DNA of 64,000 nucleotides from Planctomycetes bacterium syqfu. GTDB taxonomy: Bacteria; Planctomycetota; Phycisphaerae; Phycisphaerales; Phycisphaeraceae. Every line of letters starts with the position of its first letter. The stretch's first letter is position 1. A model generated the notes under the pieces. The model did not search any database. It was not told where the DNA came from and saw only the letters and a list, made by a program, of their open reading frames with translations. The stretch spans positions 4,712,001 to 4,776,000 of the forward strand of contig CP087563.1 in the NCBI GenBank assembly GCA_020974905.1, read 5' to 3'. Below, piece by piece: positions 37,221-44,431 of the stretch. The position numbers and the translations under genes were made by a program.

Positions 37221-37974
37221 TGTGTACAAAGCGATGATGCGCTCCAGTCAAAGCAGTCTGCTTGCTGACCCCGATTCACAGCAGGATCACAACGCTGCTG
37301 AGCGTTACCAGTGGCAACCGGTGTCGGAAAATGCCCTGCGTTTGAAGGTTTCTCACGAAGGCAAGATCGCTGCTCAGTTCGATGAAGTCCGTATCAAGCT
37401 GTTGCAACATGCTGCTGAACACCGCATTCAGATTCATGCCTTTTCCAGTGCGATGCCCGGGCCGGATGAAGGTCGCGCCAGTTGCGCGTTGCACTTGGCT
37501 TTGAGTTTTGCGCGGATGCCCGGGACGCGGGTGTTATTGATTGATATGGATGCGACTTCTCATGGCGCACTGCTTAAGTGCTTTGCCGGGAAAGCCGATC
37601 TTGGTTTAGCTGACTTTGTGTGTGGTGAGGTGACTTCTCTGGATGCGGTGACGTATCCGACGGATGCCCCCCCGGAAGCCCCGAGCCTTCATGTCATGCC
37701 CCTGGGCAGGACGTCGATGGGCTCGACTCTTTTTGATCAATCGCGACTGGGACAGATGCTTGATCGCTGTCGTGATTTGTATGACCACATTGTCATTAAC
37801 GCACCGTCTGTGCTGGGTCACAGCGGCTGTACCAGGTTAGGCAAACTTTGCGATGAGATGCTGCTGGCCGTGGCCCTGCGTTTCACGCCAACGGATGAAC
37901 TGGAGCGAGCAAAGCGGTTGCTTGCAGATCATGACTGTCAGGTTACAGGGGTCGTCCTGACGGAGAGGAAGTGA
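37213..37974 (+). CDS. tyrosine-kinase-like ParA/MinD-fold protein with degenerate Walker A
   Basis: 253 residues. GTG start at 37213, six bases after CGGAGG. It has the fold and locus position of bacterial tyrosine kinases of the CpsD/PEP-CTERM type: FDEVRIKLLQHAAEHRIQIH, then the Walker A region, RVLLIDMD (A', residues 107-113), LGLADFVCGEV and LYDHIVINAPSV (Walker B region). The Walker A is unusual: SSAMPGPDEGRASCALHLA (residues 78-96) has Arg where the catalytic Lys is expected and extra residues before it. The C-terminus (VTGVVLTERK) has no tyrosine cluster. ATP binding and autophosphorylation are therefore doubtful; a regulatory or structural role with the chain-length protein is possible. 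Confidence 0.75.
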   Translation: MGDVYKAMMRSSQSSLLADPDSQQDHNAAERYQWQPVSENALRLKVSHEGKIAAQFDEVRIKLLQHAAEHRIQIHAFSSAMPGPDEGRASCALHLALSFARMPGTRVLLIDMDATSHGALLKCFAGKADLGLADFVCGEVTSLDAVTYPTDAPPEAPSLHVMPLGRTSMGSTLFDQSRLGQMLDRCRDLYDHIVINAPSVLGHSGCTRLGKLCDEMLLAVALRFTPTDELERAKRLLADHDCQVTGVVLTERK

Positions 37975-37980
37975 GATGTG

Positions 37981-38086
37981 GAGGGATTAGTGATTCGTGA
38001 TTAGTGATTAGGGAAAGGCATGATGCGTGTACGTGCAAGATTTTCTGTCTTCCCCTAATCCCTAATCCCCAATCCCAAATCCCTCT
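37981..38086. repeat. micro-repeat hairpin (GATTAG units)
   Basis: GAGGGATTAGTGATTCGTGA TTAGTGATTAGGG on the left and CCCCTAATCCCTAATCCCCA ATCCCAAATCCCTC on the right. These are imperfect inverted arms built of 7-9 bp units with a 38-base loop, placed inside the polysaccharide locus between the kinase-like gene and the glycosyltransferase. Confidence 0.75.
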
Positions 38087-38104
38087 TCAAAAAGAGGTAC
38101 CACG

Positions 38105-39337
38105 ATGTCCACCACGCCCCTGCCTCGCGTATTGATGCTGACCCATCGCATGCCTTACCCACCTGACCGTGGGGATCGGATTCGCAGCTATCACCTGCTT
38201 AAAAAACTCAGTCAACATGCGGACGTCTCGCTGGCATCGATGACCGAAGAGCCAGTGACCGATGAACAGTTGGCAGTGCTCTCGTCATTAACCACGGACA
38301 TGGCGATCGAGCCGGTACGCCCGCTTGCAAGCAAGTTCCGTGCGCTGGGTGCGCTCATGACCCGCGAAGCGATCACGCCTGCGGTCTTCTACGAAAAACG
38401 CATGGCTGACACCATCAAGCAGTGGCATGCCAATGCGCCCTTTGACGCGGTTCTGACGTTCTGCTCAGGGATGGTGCGCTATGCACGCTTAATCGATGGC
38501 GCACGTCAGATCATGGACCTGGTCGATGTCGATAGCGTCAAGTGGGACAGCTATGCGGTGAATTCCATGCCACCGCGTCGTTGGCTTTATCAACATGAAG
38601 CGACCTATCTCCGCCGAATTGAAGCGGGGGTGTACGACAAGTTTGATGCGACAACTGTGGTCAGTGAGCGCGAGTACAAAACCTATCAGCATCACGTCGG
38701 TGCCAATCCCGGTTTGAAGGTGGTGGGCAATGGCGTGGACCTTGATTTCTTCGCACCATTACCCGATGCACAGGGCTCCAAAAAGGTGCTGTTTGTCGGT
38801 GTGCTGAATTACCGACCCAATGTCGATGCGGTGCGCTGGTTTGCCCAGAACGTCATGCCGGTGTTGCGCGAAAAATGTGCGGGCGCCACGTTTGAGATTG
38901 TCGGCCGACATCCCACGCTGGAAGTGATGGAGCTTGGCAACATGGAAGGTGTTAACGTCATCGGCCCGGTGGATGATGTCCGCCAACATATGGCCGACGC
39001 CGGTGTCGTCGTTGCACCGCTGCGTATCGCTCGCGGTGTGCAGAACAAAGTCCTCGAAGCGATGGCGAGCCAGCGCGTGGTGATCTGTTCCCCGCAAGCC
39101 GCTGAAGGCGTCGAAGCAATGGATGGTTCCCATTACCTCATCGGCCACGGCCCGGATCAATGGGCCCGACATATCGAATGGATCCTAAACGACGAGCAAC
39201 GCCGCACCCAGATGGCCAGTTCTGCCCGTCAATGGGTGGAGCAGCAGTACACCTGGGACGTGCGTTTGGAACCGATGCTCAATCTGCTGTTGGGTAAAGC
39301 TCTCGGCGATGTGTCAATCACGCGTCATGCTGCGTAA
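38105..39337 (+). CDS. glycosyltransferase, PEP-CTERM/EpsH1-associated type
   Basis: 410 residues, cytoplasmic GT-B enzyme (group 1/GT4). The start, VLMLTHRMPYPPDRGDRIRS then YHLLKKL, is diagnostic of the sugar transferases that accompany exosortase loci. Donor-side motifs: VVSEREYKTY, VVGNGVDLDFFAPL, LFVGVLNYRPNVDAVRWFAQ, VVVAPLRIARGVQNKVLEAM, and SARQWVEQQYTWDV at the end. It probably adds a sugar to a lipid-linked oligosaccharide; donor and acceptor are unknown. It follows the kinase-like gene after a 130-base gap that holds a hairpin repeat. Confidence 0.9.
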   Translation: MSTTPLPRVLMLTHRMPYPPDRGDRIRSYHLLKKLSQHADVSLASMTEEPVTDEQLAVLSSLTTDMAIEPVRPLASKFRALGALMTREAITPAVFYEKRMADTIKQWHANAPFDAVLTFCSGMVRYARLIDGARQIMDLVDVDSVKWDSYAVNSMPPRRWLYQHEATYLRRIEAGVYDKFDATTVVSEREYKTYQHHVGANPGLKVVGNGVDLDFFAPLPDAQGSKKVLFVGVLNYRPNVDAVRWFAQNVMPVLREKCAGATFEIVGRHPTLEVMELGNMEGVNVIGPVDDVRQHMADAGVVVAPLRIARGVQNKVLEAMASQRVVICSPQAAEGVEAMDGSHYLIGHGPDQWARHIEWILNDEQRRTQMASSARQWVEQQYTWDVRLEPMLNLLLGKALGDVSITRHAA

Positions 39338-39414
39338 TGATCTGGTTATCACAAGACCGTTAAGACATTCATTCAACGGCGGCAAACACACACAGCTGTG
39401 TTGATGTACCCGTC

Positions 39415-39503
39415 CATGCCCTGATCGCATCACATCCGACGAATCCCAAGCAACGCCGGCCACTCACCGGTGTTTTGCACCAGAGCTGTACGCCTTGGAT
39501 GTC
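39415..39503 (+). repeat. imperfect inverted repeat, left copy (flanks AT-rich gene)
   Basis: Shares with the inverted segment at 40021-40110 the block AGCAACGC(C/T)GGCCACTCACC and, further on, TG(T/C)ACGCCT(T/C)GGAT. Weaker similarity (ACACACA, CCATGC) continues outward. The pair brackets the AT-rich gene at 39595-39939. Confidence 0.6.
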
Positions 39504-39594
39504 AACTGTCGTATCTTGCTCAAAGCGCACAAGTTTTACGATAATCGTAATCAAACGGTTTTGGCCCAGGGGCGTTTTTTCATCCTCTGCATTA

Positions 39595-39939
39595 CTACAG
39601 TCTGGTATATACTTTTTTAAGACATTTCCCACTCTGTAAATCAATCCAAATTGCAAAACTGTCAAATGAGCATAAATACAGAGTGTTTTCGATGTCGGTT
39701 CGCACCAAAGTATATGAACTTTCTTCAACATCAATAGTGGAAGGAACAGAACCTACTCTCCAGATTTTTTCACCGTTTTTTGAAAAGCCATAGATATTGT
39801 TTGTTGATGGTGCACGATAGTCTAAGCTAATTACAACGATATCGCCTACAGTTAATACTTCCGATATTTTGCAATCAAACTTGTAGAAATTCCCATTTTC
39901 AAAGTAGATTACATTGTCATCAAATCTTATTTTCGACAT
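39595..39939 (-). CDS. AT-rich orphan, small hypothetical protein
   Basis: 114 residues from the ATG at 39939; an in-frame start nine codons upstream is less likely. No signal peptide or membrane helix. The sequence reads as a series of beta strands separated by turns: IRFDDNVIYFENGNFYKFDC, then EVLTVGDIVVISLDY, NIYGFSKNGEKIWRVG and CSFDSFAIWIDLQSGKCLKK, like one or two blades of a beta-propeller. Its base composition is much more AT-rich than the surrounding polysaccharide genes, and imperfect inverted repeats lie on both sides, so recent arrival is likely. No family recognised; small beta proteins of this kind are often immunity proteins, but no toxin gene is next to it. Confidence 0.62.
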   Translation of the reverse strand: MSKIRFDDNVIYFENGNFYKFDCKISEVLTVGDIVVISLDYRAPSTNNIYGFSKNGEKIWRVGSVPSTIDVEESSYTLVRTDIENTLYLCSFDSFAIWIDLQSGKCLKKVYTRL

Positions 39940-40020
39940 GTATAAAATCCTACTGAATGGCCGCATTAATCACAAAGAGTCTAGTTATTGCTGTCGAAAG
40001 TCGTTTCTGAGTTTGTTGAG

Positions 40021-40110
40021 TTACATATCCGAGGCGTGCAGGTCTCGGACGATGACAGGTGAGTGGCCAGCGTTGCTGGCTGTTGATTGGAGCGCGTGAG
40101 ATGCATGGCG
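40021..40110 (-). repeat. imperfect inverted repeat, right copy (flanks AT-rich gene)
   Basis: Reverse complement contains CAGCAACGCTGGCCACTCAC followed by CTGCACGCCTCGGATAT, matching the copy at 39415-39503 at most positions with a few small gaps. Confidence 0.6.
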
Positions 40111-40170
40111 AAGGTGTGTGTGATTTTCACATCATCGCTTGCTCGCCACCCCTGATCCGCTGTCTTGATT

Positions 40171-41076
40171 TTATGCTGCTAACGCATACGGTTGACCACC
40201 CCTCGCAATCATGCGGAAGTGGTCGAGGTTGGATGACATCGTCGTCCACTGTCGCCCCGGCAGACTCAAAATGTGATCGAGCTTACGCATGGCAGAGCGC
40301 AGGCCAATGTAGGTCCGAAGCCGCCCCGTTAATGGCAAGGGCAAACGCGGGATGTCGGGATCGAACTCCCAGGGATGAAAGTACAACACCGCAGGCCGAT
40401 TCTGGCTCAGCGACTGCTTAAGCCCACGCTTCATGAACCACAACGGCAAAAGCCTGAAATACCCACCCCCAGCCACCGCGACATTCTTGCTGGCCACGTT
40501 CCACGTCAGCGGCGGGACTTCGAGCAACTGTCGACCCGAAGGCCCGGTCACGTAAAACGGCTGCGTCGGGGCATCGGGAACACCGTAAGCAGGATGCATC
40601 ACCGGGAAAATCGACGCGTCATACGCAAAACCCGCATTGAGCAACACATCAATCGCCCATGCCGTCTGAGGCACCACGCTGAATGTCGGAGCGCGATAGC
40701 CAAGGACGGGTTGCCCGGTCTGGTCTTCGAGAATTTTCTTGGAGATGGTCAGGTCCTGGGCGAATGAAACAGCGTTCAGCCGGTGAAGCCGATCGTGATT
40801 CGTCCCGTGGCTGGCGACCTCATGTCCTGCATCCACAATGGTTTTGGCCAATTGCGGGCATCTTTTTGCCACATCACCAAGAATAAAAAAAGTGGCCTGA
40901 CAATTATGTCGGCTCATCAATTCCAACAGTTTGTGAACACTGTTCGCAACGCGTGAGGGCATTTTATCCCATTGGGATTTCGAGATATGGCCGTGTGCCG
41001 CCTCGATATGGAAGTACTCTTCAACATCAATGGTCAGACAGGAATGTAACTTCTGGTCGGATGATAAGGTGTTCAT
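40171..41076 (-). CDS. polysaccharide deacetylase, PEP-CTERM/XrtA-locus type
   Basis: 301 residues from the ATG at 41076; the frame is open further upstream but runs into the divergent pyk gene. NodB-homology domain: SCLTIDVEEYFHIEA near the N-terminus (catalytic Asp-Asp region replaced by Asp-Val-Glu-Glu, as in the exosortase-associated subfamily), CQATFFILGDVAKRCPQLAK, EVASHGTNHDRLHRL (metal His), GYRAPTFSVVPQTAWAIDVL and DASIFPVMHPAYGVPDAP. A C-terminal extension, LYFHPWEFDPDIPRLPLP, is characteristic of this subfamily. It likely deacetylates the polysaccharide made by the genes upstream. It is transcribed toward them, separated by the AT-rich insertion. Confidence 0.9.
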   Translation of the reverse strand: MNTLSSDQKLHSCLTIDVEEYFHIEAAHGHISKSQWDKMPSRVANSVHKLLELMSRHNCQATFFILGDVAKRCPQLAKTIVDAGHEVASHGTNHDRLHRLNAVSFAQDLTISKKILEDQTGQPVLGYRAPTFSVVPQTAWAIDVLLNAGFAYDASIFPVMHPAYGVPDAPTQPFYVTGPSGRQLLEVPPLTWNVASKNVAVAGGGYFRLLPLWFMKRGLKQSLSQNRPAVLYFHPWEFDPDIPRLPLPLTGRLRTYIGLRSAMRKLDHILSLPGRQWTTMSSNLDHFRMIARGGQPYALAA

Positions 41077-41157
41077 GCGTCTCAAACTGCTGTGAAAAGT
41101 TGGTTTGATGGCGTCGGTCACTCGTACCGAACGCCTATTCGTATTAGAATCTTCGGC

Positions 41158-42645
41158 GTGATACCCGCCAAACCTTTCATCTTGACCAAAATTATCGCAA
41201 CTTTGGGTCCGGCCAGTTGCGAAATTCCCGTGCTTACCCGCCTCATTGAGTCCGGCGTGCGCGTGTTCCGACTGAATTTCTCTCACGGTGACCCCGAAAG
41301 CCACCTGCAACTGCTCACCGCTGCCCGACAAGCTTCCGAGGAAGTCGGCATTCCTGTTGGCGTACTCGGCGACCTCTGCGGCCCGAAGATTCGGGTGGGC
41401 AAAGTCATCGAGGGGGGCGTCGAACTGCAGATGGGCCAGCCGGTCTATTTCCAGCGTGATCCGATTCTCACTGGTGAAGATCCCGACGCACCAGTCACCT
41501 TCAACGTCACCTATGACAAACTCATCGATGAAGTCGAGCCCGGCCAGCGGTTGATGATCAACGATGGCAATATCCACGTGCTCGTCATGGACAAGTCCGA
41601 AGATCGACTCATCGGCACGGTGACCACCCCCGGGACCGTGACCTCGGCCAAGGGTGTGAACCTGCCTGAAACCGCGCTCACCGTCCCCTCGGTCACAGCA
41701 TATGACTGGAAGTGTGCGGACTGGGCAATGGAACATGGCGTGGACTTTCTGGCATTGAGTTTTGTCCGCAAAGCTGAGGATGTCATCAAACTCCGTCAAT
41801 ACATGAAGCGCAAACTCAAGGGCCGTTTACCGCTGCCGATCATCGCCAAGATTGAAAAGCCTCAGGCCATTGATGACCTTGAAAACATTGTCGATGCAGC
41901 CGATTCGATCATGGTCGCCCGTGGTGATCTGGGGGTGGAGATGGATTTGGCATCCGTGCCGATCATCCAGAAAAAGATCATCAACATGGCCCATGATTAT
42001 GGCAAGCCGGTGATCGTGGCCACGCAGATGCTCGAATCCATGATTGAGTTCCCCACACCCACGCGCGCTGAAGCCTCCGACGTGGCCAACGCGATTTTCG
42101 ATGGCACGGATTGCGTGATGCTCTCGGGTGAAACGGCTGTCGGTAAGCATGCCACCAAGGCCGTGGACCACATGTCCCGCATCGCACTCAAAGTTCAGGA
42201 GCACATCGTCGGCGAGAAAGTCCGCTGGGGTAAACCGCCCGCCAAACTCCAGGCGGATCGCTCGCGCATGGCAGCGTTGGCCCATGGTGTGATGACCATT
42301 GTCCGCGATATGAACGTCAAGCACATCGTCGTGTGGTCGCAAAACGGTGGGGCTGCCAGACACCTGTCCAAGAACCGACCCACCTTGCCGATCTTGGCAT
42401 TCAGCAGTGACCACCAGTCGCTTCGTCGCATGACCCCGCTTTTCGGCGTCAAACCCATGTACCTGGAACAACCCGCTGACACCGAGGACTTCATCTGGCA
42501 GGTCGACCAACTCATGCAGGAATCCAAAATGTGCAAAGTCGGTGATGCCCTGCTCGTCGTCGCAGGCGAACCCATCGGCAAGCCCGGCTCCACCAGCAAC
42601 ATCCACATCCACTACGTCGGAGACTACTTCGGCGAGAGTGGGTAA
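41158..42645 (+). CDS. pyk: pyruvate kinase
   Basis: Last step of glycolysis: phosphoenolpyruvate plus ADP to pyruvate plus ATP. About 495 residues from the GTG at 41158. The GTG at 41092 would leave only 15 bases to the divergent deacetylase start, so the later start is preferred although neither has a clear ribosome-binding site. Motifs: TKIIATLGPASCE, FRLNFSHGDPESH, AKIEKPQAIDDLENIVDAAD (catalytic Lys), MVARGDLGVEMDL, VATQMLESMIEFPTPTRAEA, CVMLSGETAVGKH. A C-terminal alpha/beta domain follows (HIVVWSQNGGAARHLSKNRP). Family is certain; the exact start is not. Confidence 0.94.
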   Translation: MIPAKPFILTKIIATLGPASCEIPVLTRLIESGVRVFRLNFSHGDPESHLQLLTAARQASEEVGIPVGVLGDLCGPKIRVGKVIEGGVELQMGQPVYFQRDPILTGEDPDAPVTFNVTYDKLIDEVEPGQRLMINDGNIHVLVMDKSEDRLIGTVTTPGTVTSAKGVNLPETALTVPSVTAYDWKCADWAMEHGVDFLALSFVRKAEDVIKLRQYMKRKLKGRLPLPIIAKIEKPQAIDDLENIVDAADSIMVARGDLGVEMDLASVPIIQKKIINMAHDYGKPVIVATQMLESMIEFPTPTRAEASDVANAIFDGTDCVMLSGETAVGKHATKAVDHMSRIALKVQEHIVGEKVRWGKPPAKLQADRSRMAALAHGVMTIVRDMNVKHIVVWSQNGGAARHLSKNRPTLPILAFSSDHQSLRRMTPLFGVKPMYLEQPADTEDFIWQVDQLMQESKMCKVGDALLVVAGEPIGKPGSTSNIHIHYVGDYFGESG

Positions 42646-43272
42646 ACCCCGCGCATTTTTGATCGTTTTTGCCAATACCTGCCCAGGTGGGTTGTGTATG
42701 GGTATTCTGATCCAAATCAGCCATGAGCAGTTCTATCTGGTCACCGGACAATACAGTCTAAATCGCTGTATGGCTGTATCTTGTGACATCCTGACGCAGC
42801 ATAGGCAAATCTTGTTTACCCTGTTTGGGAATTTTTCTTTGTCGGATACAGATAAAAGGACCTAAATATAGGTTATTGGCATCGTCTTGATAACACAGTG
42901 TTTAGGTAGATGTGCGTAATTGTTGCATAATTTGCTTGGGCCGATAAGAAAGTGTTTTTTACAGGTTAGATGCAGTTTTTTTTGTCTTGCGTGTTAATTC
43001 GGACGTGCCAGTGTCCGATACGTTTGGTGTTGGCGGCACTGATTCACAACGTCAGTGTTGGCAGCCAAAGTGGGGTCCAGGTTTCATCACTTACGAATCG
43101 ACTTCGATTCAACAAGTGTTCCCACCTTGCCGGTCGCTTCAAGGGGAGGCGACCGAACGAGAAATTTTGTTGGAAGTGATCGAGCATCATTTTTACGCTA
43201 AGGCTTGGCATCCGCTTGAGCTAAATCGTAATTTTGTCTTGTGATCTCGTATGAACTTAAGAGGAACAACTG
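42646..43272. other. gene-free region before the PilZ gene
   Basis: 627 bases. Short open frames in 42970-43244 have no plausible ribosome-binding site or recognisable protein and are not called. Possible leader RNA: the stretch 42700-42960 is AT-rich with small dyads, but it did not match a riboswitch consensus that I could recognise, including c-di-GMP types. Confidence 0.4.
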
Positions 43273-43914
43273 ATGTTGAGCCAAGGCGATTTACTATATA
43301 TTCAGCGACCGACACAGAATCAGCAGCGGGTGCTTATCCCGTTGGACATCGTGGCCAATGAACAGGATCAGATCATCATCGAGACCAGCCAGGTCTTTGA
43401 TTGGCTGCCTGAAGATGGCCAGATTCTGGTCTACTACGACAAGCGTCGCGACTTTCTCAAGCAATCTGCCAAACTGGAAATTCATGTCCACGAAGAGGAC
43501 GAAGACCAGGTCGACGGCGTGATGCGTTATGCCATCCAGCTACTCGGTGAAGCGGTTTCAGCAGAAAGTCGTCAGACCTTCCGCGTCTCCACGGTGATCT
43601 CCGGTCGGACGGCGACATTCGATGATGAAGGTGACGTGCCGCTCGTCGATGTATCTGCATCAGGCTATGCCGTCATTGCCACCAAAGAGCGGAATGTCGG
43701 TGAGATCGTCAAGACGGTGCTCAGCCACGACGGTCGCGAATTTTCCGGCACGGCGTGCGTGCAGAGTGTCCACAAGCTCGATGACCAGCGCATCCGTTAT
43801 GGCATGTTCTGTGTCAAACAACCTCAACCGGGTAACAATCTGAATCAGGGTCTGCTGACTATCAGCATGGCGGTGCAACGCGAACAGCTTCGCCGTCTCT
43901 CGCGAGCCAGCTAA
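43273..43914 (+). CDS. PilZ-domain protein (c-di-GMP receptor)
   Basis: 213 residues. ATG at 43273 after AGAGGAACAACTG. The C-terminal half carries the two PilZ signatures: R100-QTF-R104 (RxxxR) and D126-V-S-A-S-G131 (D/N-x-S-x-x-G), spaced as in c-di-GMP binding PilZ domains. The N-terminal 95 residues (GDLLYIQRPTQNQQRVLIPL, then EDGQILVYYDKRRDF) look like a YcgR-type beta domain preceding PilZ. YcgR-like proteins slow the flagellar motor or control envelope functions when c-di-GMP is high. The window also has chemoreceptors, CheX and a FapA-like protein, so a motility role is plausible, though there is no direct link. A hairpin and a terminator follow. Confidence 0.87.
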   Translation: MLSQGDLLYIQRPTQNQQRVLIPLDIVANEQDQIIIETSQVFDWLPEDGQILVYYDKRRDFLKQSAKLEIHVHEEDEDQVDGVMRYAIQLLGEAVSAESRQTFRVSTVISGRTATFDDEGDVPLVDVSASGYAVIATKERNVGEIVKTVLSHDGREFSGTACVQSVHKLDDQRIRYGMFCVKQPQPGNNLNQGLLTISMAVQREQLRRLSRAS

Positions 43915-43979
43915 CCGGGCAAGTTACAAGCTCGCTGAGCAACAGCACCCTGAGATGGGTGTGGCCAGATTGACATGAA

Positions 43980-44011
43980 GTCAACAGTCATCGGAGGGGG
44001 TGACTGTTGAC
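43980..44011. other. 11-bp perfect dyad after the PilZ gene
   Basis: GTCAACAGTCA and TGACTGTTGAC with a 10-base loop containing GGAGGGGG. There is no T-run, so it is not a simple terminator; it could be an operator or a processing hairpin. Confidence 0.5.
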
Positions 44012-44051
44012 GACAAGTCCATCCAACCCACCCAACAATCCTTCCGACCCG

Positions 44052-44098
44052 ACGCTGCATGAAGTCAGGATAAAACCTGCATGCAGCGTTTTTTTTTC
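44052..44098 (+). terminator. intrinsic terminator downstream of the PilZ gene
   Basis: ACGCTGCATG / CATGCAGCGT stem with an 18-nt loop followed by ten T. Confidence 0.88.
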
Positions 44099-44140
44099 AC
44101 CCCCGGAAGTCCCCCGGAAGCTCCCCGGAAGTCCCCGGGA
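44099..44140. repeat. CCCCGGAAG cluster
   Basis: Three CCCCGGAAG(C/T) units in tandem, plus a final CCCCGGGA, the reverse complement of the CTTCCGGGG clusters at 8321 and 12262. It directly follows a terminator T-run. Confidence 0.7.
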
Positions 44141-44185
44141 TGTGATCAATCTGAAATTGCGAGGATCGGAAAACGACATCACACC

Positions 44186-44279
44186 AAAGCCGTGTCCCTC
44201 CCGGGGCACGGGTTGCCTTTTGTGTGTATCGCACACATCCATCAAGGCAACCCGCAGCACGGGAGTGCTACGGCTTTTG
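44186..44279. repeat. REP family A, inverted pair
   Basis: AAAGCCGTGTCCC TCCC GGGGCACGGG TTGCCTTT and, inverted, AAGGCAACCCGCAGCACGGG AGTGCTACGGCTTT, with a small palindrome (TGTGTGTATCGCACACA) in between. Confidence 0.8.
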
Positions 44280-44310
44280 ACACATTGATGAAGTTTGTGT
44301 TCTTGTAAAC

Positions 44311-44372
44311 TATTAGCTGCATCACTGCGTGATGCTGAAAACTGCGTAGCAGTTTACTTGATGCTGCATCGC
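44311..44372. repeat. REP family B, diverged copy
   Basis: TATTAGCTGCATCACTGCGT GATGC, then AACTGCGTAGCAGTT, then GATGCTGCATC. It has the same TTAGC-x-GCATCAC start as the elements around hsp20. Confidence 0.6.
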
Positions 44373-44431
44373 ACCCCGTTACTCACCACGATTCAGCGAC
44401 ATAGCCGAGTCATCTTGGCTCGGTTGCTTGA

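Noticed and set aside
37981-38086. Possible CRISPR or tandem-repeat array at the GATTAG region and similar loci
   Set aside because: Units are 7-10 bases with no spacers of constant size and are arranged as inverted arms; no cas genes in the window.
39415-40110. Integron attC sites around the AT-rich gene
   Set aside because: The two repeats are inverted, not direct, and lack clear core sites at both ends; no integrase is present.
41092-41157. Upstream GTG as start of pyk
   Set aside because: It would leave only 15 bases between divergent starts, and the added residues are not typical of pyruvate kinase; the later GTG is preferred but not proven.
42970-43244. Two overlapping short plus-strand frames before the PilZ gene
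   Set aside because: No plausible ribosome-binding site, no recognisable protein, and they overlap each other in different frames.
42646-43272. c-di-GMP riboswitch before the PilZ gene
   Set aside because: No match to the conserved core that I could recognise.
44007-44288. 93-codon frame after the PilZ gene
   Set aside because: It reads through a strong terminator, a CCCCGGAAG cluster and a REP pair, so it is not a gene.
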